Source of the DNA: Nostocales cyanobacterium LEGE 12452
GTDB lineage: Bacteria > Cyanobacteriota > Cyanobacteriia > Cyanobacteriales > Nostocaceae
Direction: 5' to 3'
Assembly: GCA_015206945.1 (NCBI GenBank)
Contig: JADEXV010000005.1
Location: 19,096 to 83,095 of the forward strand
DNA: 64,000 nucleotides
In this document: positions 18,064-27,927 of the stretch, piece after piece
Numbering within the stretch: the stretch's first letter is position 1
Layout of the letters: the number at the start of each line of letters is the position of its first letter
Program-made: the position numbers and the translations under genes
Notes under the pieces: generated by a model
Told to the model about the DNA's origin: nothing
The model's input: only the letters and a program-made list of their open reading frames with translations
Database searches by the model: none

Positions 18064-18879
18064 GTGTCCGACAATCAATAAAAAATAATCAATAAAACTT
18101 GGATTTAAGAGTAGATATAAAAATATCATCAAACCTTGATTTAAGGAAGATACAAAATATTTAAATAGCCATCATTTATAAACTTTAAAATGCACAATTT
18201 TATTTCAAAACCAAAAAATAGTGATATGATGAGGAACAATATTTTAAAAACAACAGGTATTTTGGAATTGGAATTATTTGCTCTACTTGATGTCTACTAT
18301 TTTCCCTCAATGCCAAGACATCACCGGAGGTTGTGAACGAGATGATAGTTCACAACGAGCTGTATAGCTCAACCTCTAAATGTGGCTACACCTGGTAAGC
18401 GATTTGTTTTGAGACTATTCCCAATTATTTTTAGTCATTTGTGTACTACAAATAATTTGCCAAAGCGGAAAAAAAGCATCTTTTTCTAGTAACAGATATC
18501 CCAGATTAACCACGCAAACTAGTTTTACTCTGAGTCGGCATAGTGCCATAATTAGGTGTAAGCAGCTTGACGTTGTTACTCTTGAAAGATGAAAAAACCA
18601 GATAACTGAAAGCCTTTGGAGATTAATTGCAGCATAGTTGACTGTTGGGAGATAAACCGCTGTTAAGCTGGATTTGGTGGTGTCTCTAATTTTCCGGTTA
18701 GATGCAGAAACAGTTATAGTTACAACTACCGACTCTGCTTTTCTACCAGGAAATATGCGAAAACGGTAGTTTGCGCTACCACCGATATCATCGTTATCGC
18801 ATACTAATATAGTTTGAAGTAAAGACAGCCTTCAGCCAGGTGTATACTACCTATTTTCATTCGATTAAAAATTGTGTAA

Positions 18880-19803
<924 letters not shown>

Positions 19804-20078
19804 TAACGCAAGGCGGAAGTCAAAAAGCTTAGAAGACAGGCTTTTGAACGATTTGAAAGAGTTGCTTTATTTACGCCATGCTGTACTAGTACAACTAACT
19901 GTGCAAACTGTGCAAAATTCTAAATTCCCAAAGCTGAAAAACTGACGTGAGTTCAACTAAACTCTCTCCAACTCCTCTTTGCGTTGGAGAGAAACATGAT
20001 AATATTTTTCATTTATTTGAATGCTTACCTGGTAAGCGGACACTTTGGGAACAGTGCTAAGTATCGGAATGCCCATAA

Positions 20079-20432
20079 GTGGGAGAAGTGGTACTGAAGT
20101 TTTCTGAGCTAATAGAGCGTTTGACGGAAGTTGCATTAGTGTACAATCCGCCTGAAGGTTCGCATAATATCTTTGTAGTCTGGATAAGACCAGGTGTTGG
20201 CATAATCGAGAAGGGCAAAACGACGGCTTTTTTGGGCGAGGTGCTGAAACTTCTTCAACCTTTCGATGATGATATAGATACCAAAGTAAGAAATATAGTA
20301 ACTATTATTGCTTCAATTCCAGCTTGTTCAGACTTGGGACTAGTGCGACAAAGCGATCGCTTTATCTACGATCAAACTACCGATAATCTTTTCTTTGACG
20401 CAGATGGGATTGGTAAAGCCGCACAAGTTTAA
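20079..20432 (+). CDS. Hypothetical protein with RTX-like C-terminal tail
   Basis: A 117-residue frame from GTG (GGGAG overlaps the start region). Residues 1-85 resemble nothing I can name. The last 27 residues, starting SDRFIYDQTTDNLFFDADGI and ending GKAAQV, look like the closing segment of haemolysin-type calcium-binding (RTX) proteins (FIYN..T..LFFDADGTG..AQV). No GGxGxD nonapeptides precede it. It could be a real small protein, or a fusion of an unrelated frame with the end of a lost RTX gene. The tail contains a HIP1 site. Confidence 0.5.
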   Translation: MGEVVLKFSELIERLTEVALVYNPPEGSHNIFVVWIRPGVGIIEKGKTTAFLGEVLKLLQPFDDDIDTKVRNIVTIIASIPACSDLGLVRQSDRFIYDQTTDNLFFDADGIGKAAQV

Positions 20433-20676
20433 ATCGCCCGGTTCTAGAATCAGGGAATGGTGTCATGCCTAACGAAAGCTATATAGTCAGCAAAGGTAAA
20501 TTATCCAGTCAGGTAGAAGCATTGTAAATATATAAGGCTGGGTTTTGCTGTTGCTCAACCCAACCTACAAATTAAAATCGGATGATTTATTTTTTGGTAG
20601 TCCCTGAATCAGGTTGGCGAATAGCCACTCTAAGATTCAACCTGTATTGTCAATCAATTACACAAAGCACTGTAAT

Positions 20677-21348
20677 CTAATTAGTGCCCGGTTGGGTTGG
20701 AATAACTGGTTGAGTTGGAATAACTGGTTGGGTTGGAACAACCGGTTGGTTTGGAAATGGGGTAGTCTCTAAACTTGGACTTGAACCCGCAGGAATTATC
20801 GTTGGCGGTGTAGACGAAGATGAAGCACCGATAACACTATCATCAGCACTGATACAAGTATCTAGCGCTTGAGTAGGGGGAAAGTCAATTTGACTACGCA
20901 AGCCAACCACACACTGACCAAAACGCACGGGTAACAAACTACGTCCACAATAATCTAAAACTGTCAGATTAGCTTCTTCCTTAGTACTTAAGCTGACACC
21001 AACTACACAGGTTGCTAACTCTTCAGGACGCCGGGCTTTGCCACAAGAAGAAAGCGCATCTGTAGCAGCAATTTGGGTTTCCTTATCAATTTTCACCACA
21101 CAAGCAGCCAAATCTTTTGGACGCAATGCTGCTGCACAACCTTCTGATGCCGCTTCTGCCTTTACACCCACACTCAGGAGGCGACCCGCACAGACACTAT
21201 AATCATTCCTGTAGGAGGCAGCAACAGCCACATTAGGCAAGATTGTTAAACATCCAGCTATAGCCAAAGCTGGTAATATTAAAATCCTGGAGGTGGAACT
21301 GCCTTGTTTGTTCTTAACTCTGCTAACCACTTTTTTGCTCATTGACAT
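20677..21348 (-). CDS. Secreted cysteine-repeat protein of unknown function
   Basis: About 223 residues. A basic start and the hydrophobic stretch ILILPALAIAGCLTILPNVAVAA form a signal peptide. The mature part has three to four related units of about 35-40 residues, each with a cysteine pair (for example C-A-G-R-L ... A-A-C-V-V, C-G-K-A-R-R ... A-T-C-V-V, C-G-R-S-L ... G-Q-C-V-V). The C-terminus is low-complexity, with tandem PVIPTQ units. ATG at 21348 has GGAG 7 bases upstream; TTG at 21369 and ATG at 21354 are less likely. I recognise it only as a cyanobacterial exported protein; function unknown. It is divergent from rpsD. Confidence 0.75.
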   Translation of the reverse strand: MSMSKKVVSRVKNKQGSSTSRILILPALAIAGCLTILPNVAVAASYRNDYSVCAGRLLSVGVKAEAASEGCAAALRPKDLAACVVKIDKETQIAATDALSSCGKARRPEELATCVVGVSLSTKEEANLTVLDYCGRSLLPVRFGQCVVGLRSQIDFPPTQALDTCISADDSVIGASSSSTPPTIIPAGSSPSLETTPFPNQPVVPTQPVIPTQPVIPTQPGTN

Positions 21349-21589
21349 TGCCATTCTCCAAACACCCAAAGTTATGCTAACTCAAATATCTTAAAAATCC
21401 TCTGTAATTCAAGAATTTCAGAGGTAGTAAAGTATAGACATAATTAATTATGTCGAAAACTGTGTTAATATAGCTGTTTGAAAGATAAGTAGGCAACGTA
21501 AAAAGTATTTCAGAGTAAGAATACTGCGTAAACCAATCTGATGATTGAGTAGCCTACGAAACTAAATAAACACAAAAAACTTATTGGCA

Positions 21590-21780
21590 GTAGTACGGCG
21601 GGGCACGTCGGAATTTAGGCTTGGAAGCCAGTGTGTCGGCTCAACCGACTTAAAGCAACTGGTGTAAAGGAGATGCCTCTACATTGGTAAGATACGTCAT
21701 ACCAAAGTAAGCAACTTCAAAAAACCAAGAATCCGCTGATTTATTATCAGTGGAATGTCAAAATGGAATGTTTGGGTAAA
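21590..21780 (+). promoter_or_regulatory. Structured leader of rpsD, candidate S4 autoregulatory site
   Basis: A nested hairpin (ccagt 21628 with actgg 21658-21662 outside; gtcgg 21635-21639 with ccgac 21645-21649 inside) competes with a second stem (ggctt 21618-21622 with aagcc 21625-21629), since both use bases 21628-21629. Ribosomal protein S4 often represses its own mRNA. The switch-like layout is suggestive only. Confidence 0.35.
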
Positions 21781-21809
21781 GTTTAAACAGGATTAGATTA
21801 AGGAAACTC

Positions 21810-22418
21810 ATGTCCCGATATAGAGGGCCCCGCCTCAGAATTGTCCGCCGCTTGGGCGACTTACCAGGATTAACTCGTAAAAGTGCCAGACGCGCTTACC
21901 CACCTGGGCAGCACGGCCAGAATCGCAAGAAGCGCTCTGAATATGCTATCCGTCTAGAGGAAAAGCAAAAGCTCCGTTTCAACTACGGTTTGACTGAAAA
22001 GCAATTGCTACGTTATGTGCGGAAAGCCAGACGTGTTACTGGTTCTACCGGACAAGTGTTGCTGCAATTGCTAGAGATGCGCTTGGATAATACCGTTTTC
22101 CGCTTGGGCATAGCCCCGACTATCCCAGCAGCTCGTCAACTGGTAAATCATGGTCACGTAACTGTTAACGGTCGTGTAGTGAATATTGCCAGCTACCAAT
22201 GCCGTCCTGGCGAAGTAATTGCAGTCAGAGATCGGGCACAATCCCGGAAGTTGGTGGAAGCTAACTTGCAATATCCCGGTTTGGCCAACCTGCCCAGTCA
22301 TTTGGAATTTGACAAAAATAAGTTGGTTGGTAAAGTCAACAGCGTTATTGAGCGCGAATGGGTGGCACTACAAGTTAATGAACTACTTGTGGTGGAATAC
22401 TACTCACGACAAGCGTAA
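21810..22418 (+). CDS. rpsD: 30S ribosomal protein S4
   Basis: A 202-residue primary 16S rRNA-binding protein that nucleates 30S assembly. It begins [20 protein letters not shown], has the basic [21 protein letters not shown] region, and carries the S4 domain ([39 protein letters not shown]) around residues 90-150. Length and sequence are standard for cyanobacteria. AAGGAAACTC precedes the ATG. It stands alone rather than in an alpha-type ribosomal operon, as is usual in cyanobacteria. Confidence 0.98.
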   Translation: MSRYRGPRLRIVRRLGDLPGLTRKSARRAYPPGQHGQNRKKRSEYAIRLEEKQKLRFNYGLTEKQLLRYVRKARRVTGSTGQVLLQLLEMRLDNTVFRLGIAPTIPAARQLVNHGHVTVNGRVVNIASYQCRPGEVIAVRDRAQSRKLVEANLQYPGLANLPSHLEFDKNKLVGKVNSVIEREWVALQVNELLVVEYYSRQA

Positions 22419-22472
22419 TAGTCATTTGTCCTTAGTCATTTGTCCTTAGTTATTTGCAAGGGACAAATGACC
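22419..22472. repeat. Heptanucleotide STRR after rpsD
   Basis: Copies of tagtcatttgtcc-type units followed by their complement (gggacaaatgacca), giving a hairpin between convergent rpsD and moaA. It starts immediately after the rpsD stop. Confidence 0.8.
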
Positions 22473-22477
22473 AATTA

Positions 22478-23464
22478 CTAACCACCAATTTGCGACATGG
22501 TGCGGGTATATGCACCTAAAATGCCAGAATCGCGACCTTTAAAGTTAATTTCTGGTTTATTTGCGAGTAAATGTCTTACCTGCTCTTGTAATTGAACGGT
22601 GCTGACACCAGAACGCAGGGCAGTTTTTAAATCTATTTGACCAGTTTCATTCAATAAACAGGGACGCAGCCAGCCATCGGCACTCAGGCGCATCCGGTTA
22701 CAACGATCGCAAAAACATTCTGACATTTGACTAATAAATCCTAGTGTCCCCTTCGCACCAGGAATTTGAAAGACATCAGCTGGGCCAGCACCACGAACTT
22801 GTGATTCTGTCAAGCCCCAGCGATCGCGAATACGTTCTCGTAAATCGGCTGAAGATACCCAACCGCGATCGCCAAATAAATGCACATTACCAATGGGCAT
22901 AAATTCAATAAATCGAACGTGCCACTGTTTATCAATTGTCAGGGCGGCTAAATCTAGAACTTCGTGGTCATTAACGCCAGGAATCACCACCACATTCAGC
23001 TTCAGGGGGTCGAATCCGACCTGATGGGCAGCTTGAATTCCCTGCCAAACTTGTTGCCAACGAGAACGCCCCTGATTACCAATAATTTGGTCAAAAATAT
23101 CGGGATCGAGAGAGTCTAGACTAATATTAATTCGTCGCAGACCAGCATTGTAGAGGTTTTGCGCCATCGGAGCCAGCAAAAAACCGTTGGTGGTCATTGA
23201 GAGGTCTTGAGTTTGGGGTAAAGTTGCGATCGCACCGACTAAATCCACCACACGCGGACGCAACAAGGGTTCCCCCCCAGTCAAACGAAATCGGGTAAAG
23301 CCTACTGGAATAAATACTTCTTGAATTAAGGTGAGTAGTTCTTCATCAGTCAATAACTGTTGCTTGAGAATATAATCCAGTTCTACTCCCTCTGGCATAC
23401 AGTACTGACAACGAAAATTGCAGCGATCGATTAAGCTAATGCGGAGGTAGTCTACCTGGTTCAT
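22478..23464 (-). CDS. moaA: GTP 3',8-cyclase MoaA (molybdenum cofactor synthesis)
   Basis: A radical-SAM enzyme that converts GTP to 3',8-cyclo-dihydro-GTP, the first step of molybdopterin synthesis, needed here for nitrate reductase. The N-terminal 4Fe-4S motif CNFRCQYC (C15, C19, C22) binds SAM; the C-terminal cluster motif is [20 protein letters not shown]; and the protein ends in the conserved glycine pair MSQIGG used in catalysis. The glycine-rich [10 protein letters not shown] is intact. Length of 328 is normal. It is convergent with rpsD; no other moa gene lies in the window. Confidence 0.95.
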   Translation of the reverse strand: MNQVDYLRISLIDRCNFRCQYCMPEGVELDYILKQQLLTDEELLTLIQEVFIPVGFTRFRLTGGEPLLRPRVVDLVGAIATLPQTQDLSMTTNGFLLAPMAQNLYNAGLRRINISLDSLDPDIFDQIIGNQGRSRWQQVWQGIQAAHQVGFDPLKLNVVVIPGVNDHEVLDLAALTIDKQWHVRFIEFMPIGNVHLFGDRGWVSSADLRERIRDRWGLTESQVRGAGPADVFQIPGAKGTLGFISQMSECFCDRCNRMRLSADGWLRPCLLNETGQIDLKTALRSGVSTVQLQEQVRHLLANKPEINFKGRDSGILGAYTRTMSQIGG

Positions 23465-23626
23465 CGTTTTATTTTTATTCTCTCTGATTAATTAAAGACT
23501 TTACAAAAGTGGTTTATCCCTTCCTACTATATTTGTTGTAATTCAAAATACCTTACTCCCCCTTAAGTATGAGTCCACAGATTGTGGCATAATAAGCCGA
23601 TCGCATCCACTAGTTAGTCATCAATC

Positions 23627-24658
23627 GTGCAAGATACCGACTCCATCAACGACCTTGCTGCTGCTTTACTACAGCCAGCCGATATCAGTTTTGAACTGCC
23701 CGATCCAGAAGATGAACAGATTCTAGAGTCAGATTTTCAACAGCAGCTAGAAATAGCTTGGCAGGTATGCGATCGCTTTGATTTGCAAACTGAAATCTGG
23801 CGGGGGCGAATTTTACGAGCGATCCGCGACAGAGAAAAAGTGGGTGGTGACGGCCGCGGTACTGGCTTTCTCCGATGGCTAAAAGAGCGGGAAATCAGCA
23901 AAAGTCAAGCATACTCCTGGATTCAACTGGCGAATAGTGCCGATACTCTGATTGAAGACGGTAAACTTGACCCCGGATCTGTGAACAACTTCAGTAAACG
24001 GGCATTTGTCGAAACCTCCAAAGCAGTTCCAGAAGTGCAACAGATGGTGAGTGAAGCCGCCCAAAAAGGCGATCGCATCACTAGGCGAGAAGTGCGTCAA
24101 CTCAGCGATGAATGGACAGCCATGTCCTCAGATTTATTACCCGAATCAGTCAAAGAAAAAGCAGCAGATAACACCCTTCCCCCGCGCTACATCGCCCCAC
24201 TGGTGAAGGAAATGGAAAAACTGCCAGAATCGCATCAAAAGTTTATCCAAAAGGAAATAGCTGCCAATCCTGATGTGGATACTCTGAAACAGGTAACTAC
24301 CGAAGCGCGTAACTTGGCGAAATATCTCAAAGGGGCGGCTCAAGTTCAGGCACTAACGCAGGAAAATATTGATATTGAAACAGCCTTAGAAGAAGCTCAA
24401 AGAGTCGGCTGTTTGAGCATTGCTGCTGATTTAGTAAATCAAGCATCGCAAATTGAACAAACGATCGCTAAATTGTACATGACTTGGAAACGGATCGGTA
24501 ATTTAGCAGATCGATTATATGTAGATACTGGCGCAAGTACACCCAACTTGCGATCGCTCCTCACTTGCTTAGAACCTCTGGGAGGTGAAATCATGGAATT
24601 GCAACTTAGTGGTGCGACTGAACACACTGTTCGTTTGCAAATTCAGGAGACGAGTTAG
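23627..24658 (+). CDS. Conserved hypothetical cyanobacterial protein
   Basis: A 343-residue, acidic, mainly helical protein starting at GTG. The N-terminal third contains WRGRILRAIRDREKVGGDGRGTGFLRWLKEREISKSQAYSWIQLA, whose end (ISKSQAYSWIQLANSAD) has helix-turn-helix character, as in ParB/KorB-like or phage regulators. The middle is charged helices, some heptad-like. No catalytic motif or membrane segment is seen. DNA binding is a guess. It is divergent from moaA with a 160-base gap, and convergent with the exoprotein gene downstream. Confidence 0.75.
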   Translation: MQDTDSINDLAAALLQPADISFELPDPEDEQILESDFQQQLEIAWQVCDRFDLQTEIWRGRILRAIRDREKVGGDGRGTGFLRWLKEREISKSQAYSWIQLANSADTLIEDGKLDPGSVNNFSKRAFVETSKAVPEVQQMVSEAAQKGDRITRREVRQLSDEWTAMSSDLLPESVKEKAADNTLPPRYIAPLVKEMEKLPESHQKFIQKEIAANPDVDTLKQVTTEARNLAKYLKGAAQVQALTQENIDIETALEEAQRVGCLSIAADLVNQASQIEQTIAKLYMTWKRIGNLADRLYVDTGASTPNLRSLLTCLEPLGGEIMELQLSGATEHTVRLQIQETS

Positions 24659-24714
24659 GAAGTAGGCGATCGCACTTGGCCGCGAAGTTACGAAATATCG
24701 CCATATCTCAAATT

Positions 24715-26844
24715 TTAATGAGCAGGGCAAGATGGAGCGGTGAGCGAGGAGTTATGGGGCGTTGTCGTGGGTACTTGAGCAACCAGAACTACGTTCCCAT
24801 TGGCATCTATAATCCAGCCTTGGGCTTCTACAATTTGAGTAGGTTCATTGACAAAATTAACTTTTTGTGATTTTCCTTCTGTGTATCCCTGCGCCTGAAC
24901 AACAGCTATTTTCTGAATACCGCCAGCACGATTCTGACTCTCTGGAGTGAGCGCGATCCAATCTGCCAGCACTGCATCATCAGCTATCAATGGCTCCGTG
25001 GGATCGGCTACTAGTCCTCCACGTCCAGTTGTAATAAATGAATTTCTTGCTATTTTTCCACCAGAACTACAACTAGCAGCAATTTGCTGCGAAGCATCAA
25101 CCAGATTTACGGGTAGTTCTACTAATCCTTTACTGGGGTCAGCATCCGGTGAATTGATTTGTACAGTGCCATTTAATGAAGGATTTTGCTGAGAAAATGC
25201 GGTGATGTCACTTGTTGGCAGGTTATTCGGGTCGATTTCCTTTGGATCAAGTCTCTGTACGTCTGCACGGGTGGGGGGTACAAAACCAAAGATGTTTTTA
25301 ACAGTGATTGTGATTTTACCACCAGAGCCAGAGACGGCGTTGGCGGTGATATCGTTATTTCCCAAGGGGTTGGCGACAAGGAAGCCATTTGGTGCATTGA
25401 TGGTGATATTACCACCATCTCCATTACCCTTGGCGTTAGTGGTTATCTTACTTTCGCGCCGCATCAGTAATAAGTCCCGCAGATGTAGCAAAATATTACC
25501 GCCCCGACCTAATTCACTACTAGATGTGAGACTTCCTTGATTGTCCAGAAGTATGGAGTCAGCATTTACATTTAGATCGCCTGCTTCTCCTGTAGCTGGT
25601 AAGAATTTCAACGAGCCTTCAATCAACTCGAACTTTCCATTGGAATCTGTTATTACCTGTGCCCCATCTTGGATAATTAATTTTCCAGTGTTGAGCGTCA
25701 TTTCACCAGCCTTTCCGCCTGCCCCAGTTGAAGTAGATAATATACTAGGTCGATCCAAATCAGGAGAGGAAAAGCTACCACCAATCACCTCTACTGACTC
25801 AGAGGCGTTCACAGTCAAATTTCCTCCATTACCCTCGCCTATAGTAACAGTGGATACTTGTGTGCCATCCCGAATGATTAATTTTCTGGCAGTAATCGTT
25901 AAGTCTCCACCATCTCCCACACCCATAGTTTGGCTTCTCAAGCGCACACGAGGGCCAATCAGTTCCACAGAGTCACCTTGCACCTGAATACTTCCGCCGC
26001 TATCTTTGCTACTACCGTCTACAATAGACCCAATTTCTGAACCACTAAGATTTCGCTCTATTAGTTGAATATTCCGAAAATTCTGGACATTTTCATATCC
26101 CAAGACCCAACCTTGGTTAGTTGGGTCTAGTTTGACTAAGCTATTGCCAGCAACACTTCCTAGCTCAATTCTTCCCGATGGTGCTGTTAAATTTCCACCC
26201 TCCAGCGTTATATCACCGCCTACAAGTGCCAAGGTTCTATCTGGCAGCACCTGTAAACCAACGGATTCATTAAAGACGGTAGTTACACCATTTGGTCTTG
26301 CTTGAGATTGATTACGGATAGGAGCCGCAGTGGTTCCGAATTGTAGGCCAATAGGTACAGTTAGTGTGAGCAGGGGTGTGCTTAGGGGGTCTGTGGCACT
26401 AAACTTAGTACCATCAGCAAAGTTCAAACTACTTGCGGTACTAGCTACAAACGAACCACCGATATTTAAGGAAGCATTGGGGCCAAAAATAATCCCGTTG
26501 GGATTAATCAGAAATAGGTTAGCTGTGCCTGCTTGTAGGATGCCATCAATATTAGAAATAGACTTACCTGTTACCCGGCTAATAATATTTTGAATACCCG
26601 TAGGATTTTGAAAGTCAGCCGTAATCCCTGTCGGTATAGAAAATTGCTCAAAACTATGGAATAGATTGTTTCCTGCTCTAGTTCCACCTTGAATAATTGT
26701 GATATTACCCTGTGGTGTTACCTGAGAATTAGTAGGTAGAGTACCATCCTGGATAATTTGGGCAATAGCACAGTTTTCGCAGACAGCTATTGCACTATAT
26801 ACTGCAAATCCCAGACTTTTAAACCAGACCCACAGATTATTCAT
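24715..26844 (-). CDS. Filamentous haemagglutinin-type exoprotein (TpsA-like) 1
   Basis: A 709-residue secreted protein. After a hydrophobic start (VWFKSLGFAVYSAIAVC) comes the two-partner-secretion domain: QGNITIIQGGTRAGNNLFHSFEQFSIP, IISRVTGKSISNIDGIL, and the NPNGIIFGPNASLNIGGSFVAST signature (about residues 30-165). The rest is beta-helix-like repeats (GGNLTV..., GGDLTI..., LIIRDGTQVST) and a C-terminal module (SKGLVELPVNLVDASQQIAASC, then TTGRGGLVADPTEPLIADDAVLADW) shared with the paralogue at 27928. TpsA proteins cross the outer membrane through a TpsB pore; no tpsB is in this window. Probable surface or matrix protein, function unknown. Confidence 0.88.
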   Translation of the reverse strand: MNNLWVWFKSLGFAVYSAIAVCENCAIAQIIQDGTLPTNSQVTPQGNITIIQGGTRAGNNLFHSFEQFSIPTGITADFQNPTGIQNIISRVTGKSISNIDGILQAGTANLFLINPNGIIFGPNASLNIGGSFVASTASSLNFADGTKFSATDPLSTPLLTLTVPIGLQFGTTAAPIRNQSQARPNGVTTVFNESVGLQVLPDRTLALVGGDITLEGGNLTAPSGRIELGSVAGNSLVKLDPTNQGWVLGYENVQNFRNIQLIERNLSGSEIGSIVDGSSKDSGGSIQVQGDSVELIGPRVRLRSQTMGVGDGGDLTITARKLIIRDGTQVSTVTIGEGNGGNLTVNASESVEVIGGSFSSPDLDRPSILSTSTGAGGKAGEMTLNTGKLIIQDGAQVITDSNGKFELIEGSLKFLPATGEAGDLNVNADSILLDNQGSLTSSSELGRGGNILLHLRDLLLMRRESKITTNAKGNGDGGNITINAPNGFLVANPLGNNDITANAVSGSGGKITITVKNIFGFVPPTRADVQRLDPKEIDPNNLPTSDITAFSQQNPSLNGTVQINSPDADPSKGLVELPVNLVDASQQIAASCSSGGKIARNSFITTGRGGLVADPTEPLIADDAVLADWIALTPESQNRAGGIQKIAVVQAQGYTEGKSQKVNFVNEPTQIVEAQGWIIDANGNVVLVAQVPTTTPHNSSLTAPSCPAH

Positions 26845-27136
26845 ACTTGATATTATACCGCTCTAAAAAAGCATTAATTGCTGAACAATAGTGACACTAA
26901 ACCTGTATTAACGTAAGTTCCATAACTTTAACCTACATCGGAATAAAATCGGTAATTTGGGTTTCGCTTTTTACCAAACCTTATAGCGTTTATCATTTGA
27001 ATAAAAATATTTGGCGAAGCACAACAGTTTTGTGCTTCTCCTAAAATAACTGCATTTTACACAATTACAAATTGCGATCTTACCTTTCCTTTATTCTCAA
27101 TAAATTGAGATGATAGCAATTAATTTGAGAATACTG

Positions 27137-27415
27137 TTAAGGCTTAGTACATACATAATCACCGTTATACCAACCACAAGTCTTTAGCTCCTTATTACTA
27201 GGTAAAATTCCTTCGGCAACATCCTGAACCTCTTTCTTTTCAGTAACATCATTCAATTCAGTTTGATTAATGTCTGTACTACTTTGGAAGCCCTGAGAAT
27301 TATCTCCTGATACGCCATCATTTTGACTTGTACCCCTAGCTTCAGTGTTATTCAAGCCCTGACTATTTTTCTTTTGAATATCCCCTGTTAGCTGTTGTGT
27401 GTTTTGAGAATTCAT
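27137..27415 (-). CDS. Small Asn/Gln-rich peptide with C-terminal cysteine pair
   Basis: A 92-residue hydrophilic protein, rich in N, Q, S, T and D, that ends in LKTCGWYNGDYVCTKP. ATG at 27415 has AAGGAGAG about 8 bases upstream; upstream in-frame starts have no such site. There is no signal peptide. The disordered front and short aromatic, cysteine-bearing tail look like a leader-core precursor peptide, but no modification enzyme is nearby. It is upstream of exoprotein 1 in the same direction, mirroring the pair at 30559/27928. Confidence 0.65.
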   Translation of the reverse strand: MNSQNTQQLTGDIQKKNSQGLNNTEARGTSQNDGVSGDNSQGFQSSTDINQTELNDVTEKKEVQDVAEGILPSNKELKTCGWYNGDYVCTKP

Positions 27416-27927
27416 GATTTTTACTCTCCTTATAGACTGGTAGATATGTGAACTTATCTTGTAATGTACTAAATTAATATGAGTTTGATTAGTACAGTTT
27501 GGCAATGAATGAATTAAGAATACAGAGTCTAGAATGGCACGAAAGCATTAGGTTTTTAACGCTCTTGTAAACTCCCATAATTATGAATTCAACTTGGCTA
27601 GTAATAATTACGCATTGCTTAACAAAACTTCATATATTTCTGCCGGATTTCATTAAAGCATTGATAAATCTGGCTACTGACTGTTGCTCGCTTAAGACGA
27701 TTGAATAATTGATACCTCCTCAACTCTCACACTCTGCTTAGGGTTTAGATCATCTCACAGGCTTTATTAAGGCGATCGCTTGCATAAAGTTCATTGTGAA
27801 TCAGCGATCGCACTCACACCTATTTCAGTAAAAAAAGCGATCGCTACATATAAAGTTCATTGCAAAGAGGCGATGTCTACGATGGGATACGCCAACGCAC
27901 CAATAAAAGTTATGAGAATCTCAAATT
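27416..27927. other. Intergenic region with HIP1-rich repeats
   Basis: About 510 bases. Three HIP1 sites cluster at 27770-27845, with two copies of taaagttcattg (27786 and 27859). At 27870-27898 a gcgatgtctacg...cgccaacgc patch resembles the dispersed repeat at 60366 and 62780. No gene seen. Confidence 0.45.

Noticed and set aside
25186..25987. Plus-strand frames opposite the first exoprotein gene
   Set aside because: Antisense shadows of a repetitive coding sequence; the minus-strand protein has clear domains.
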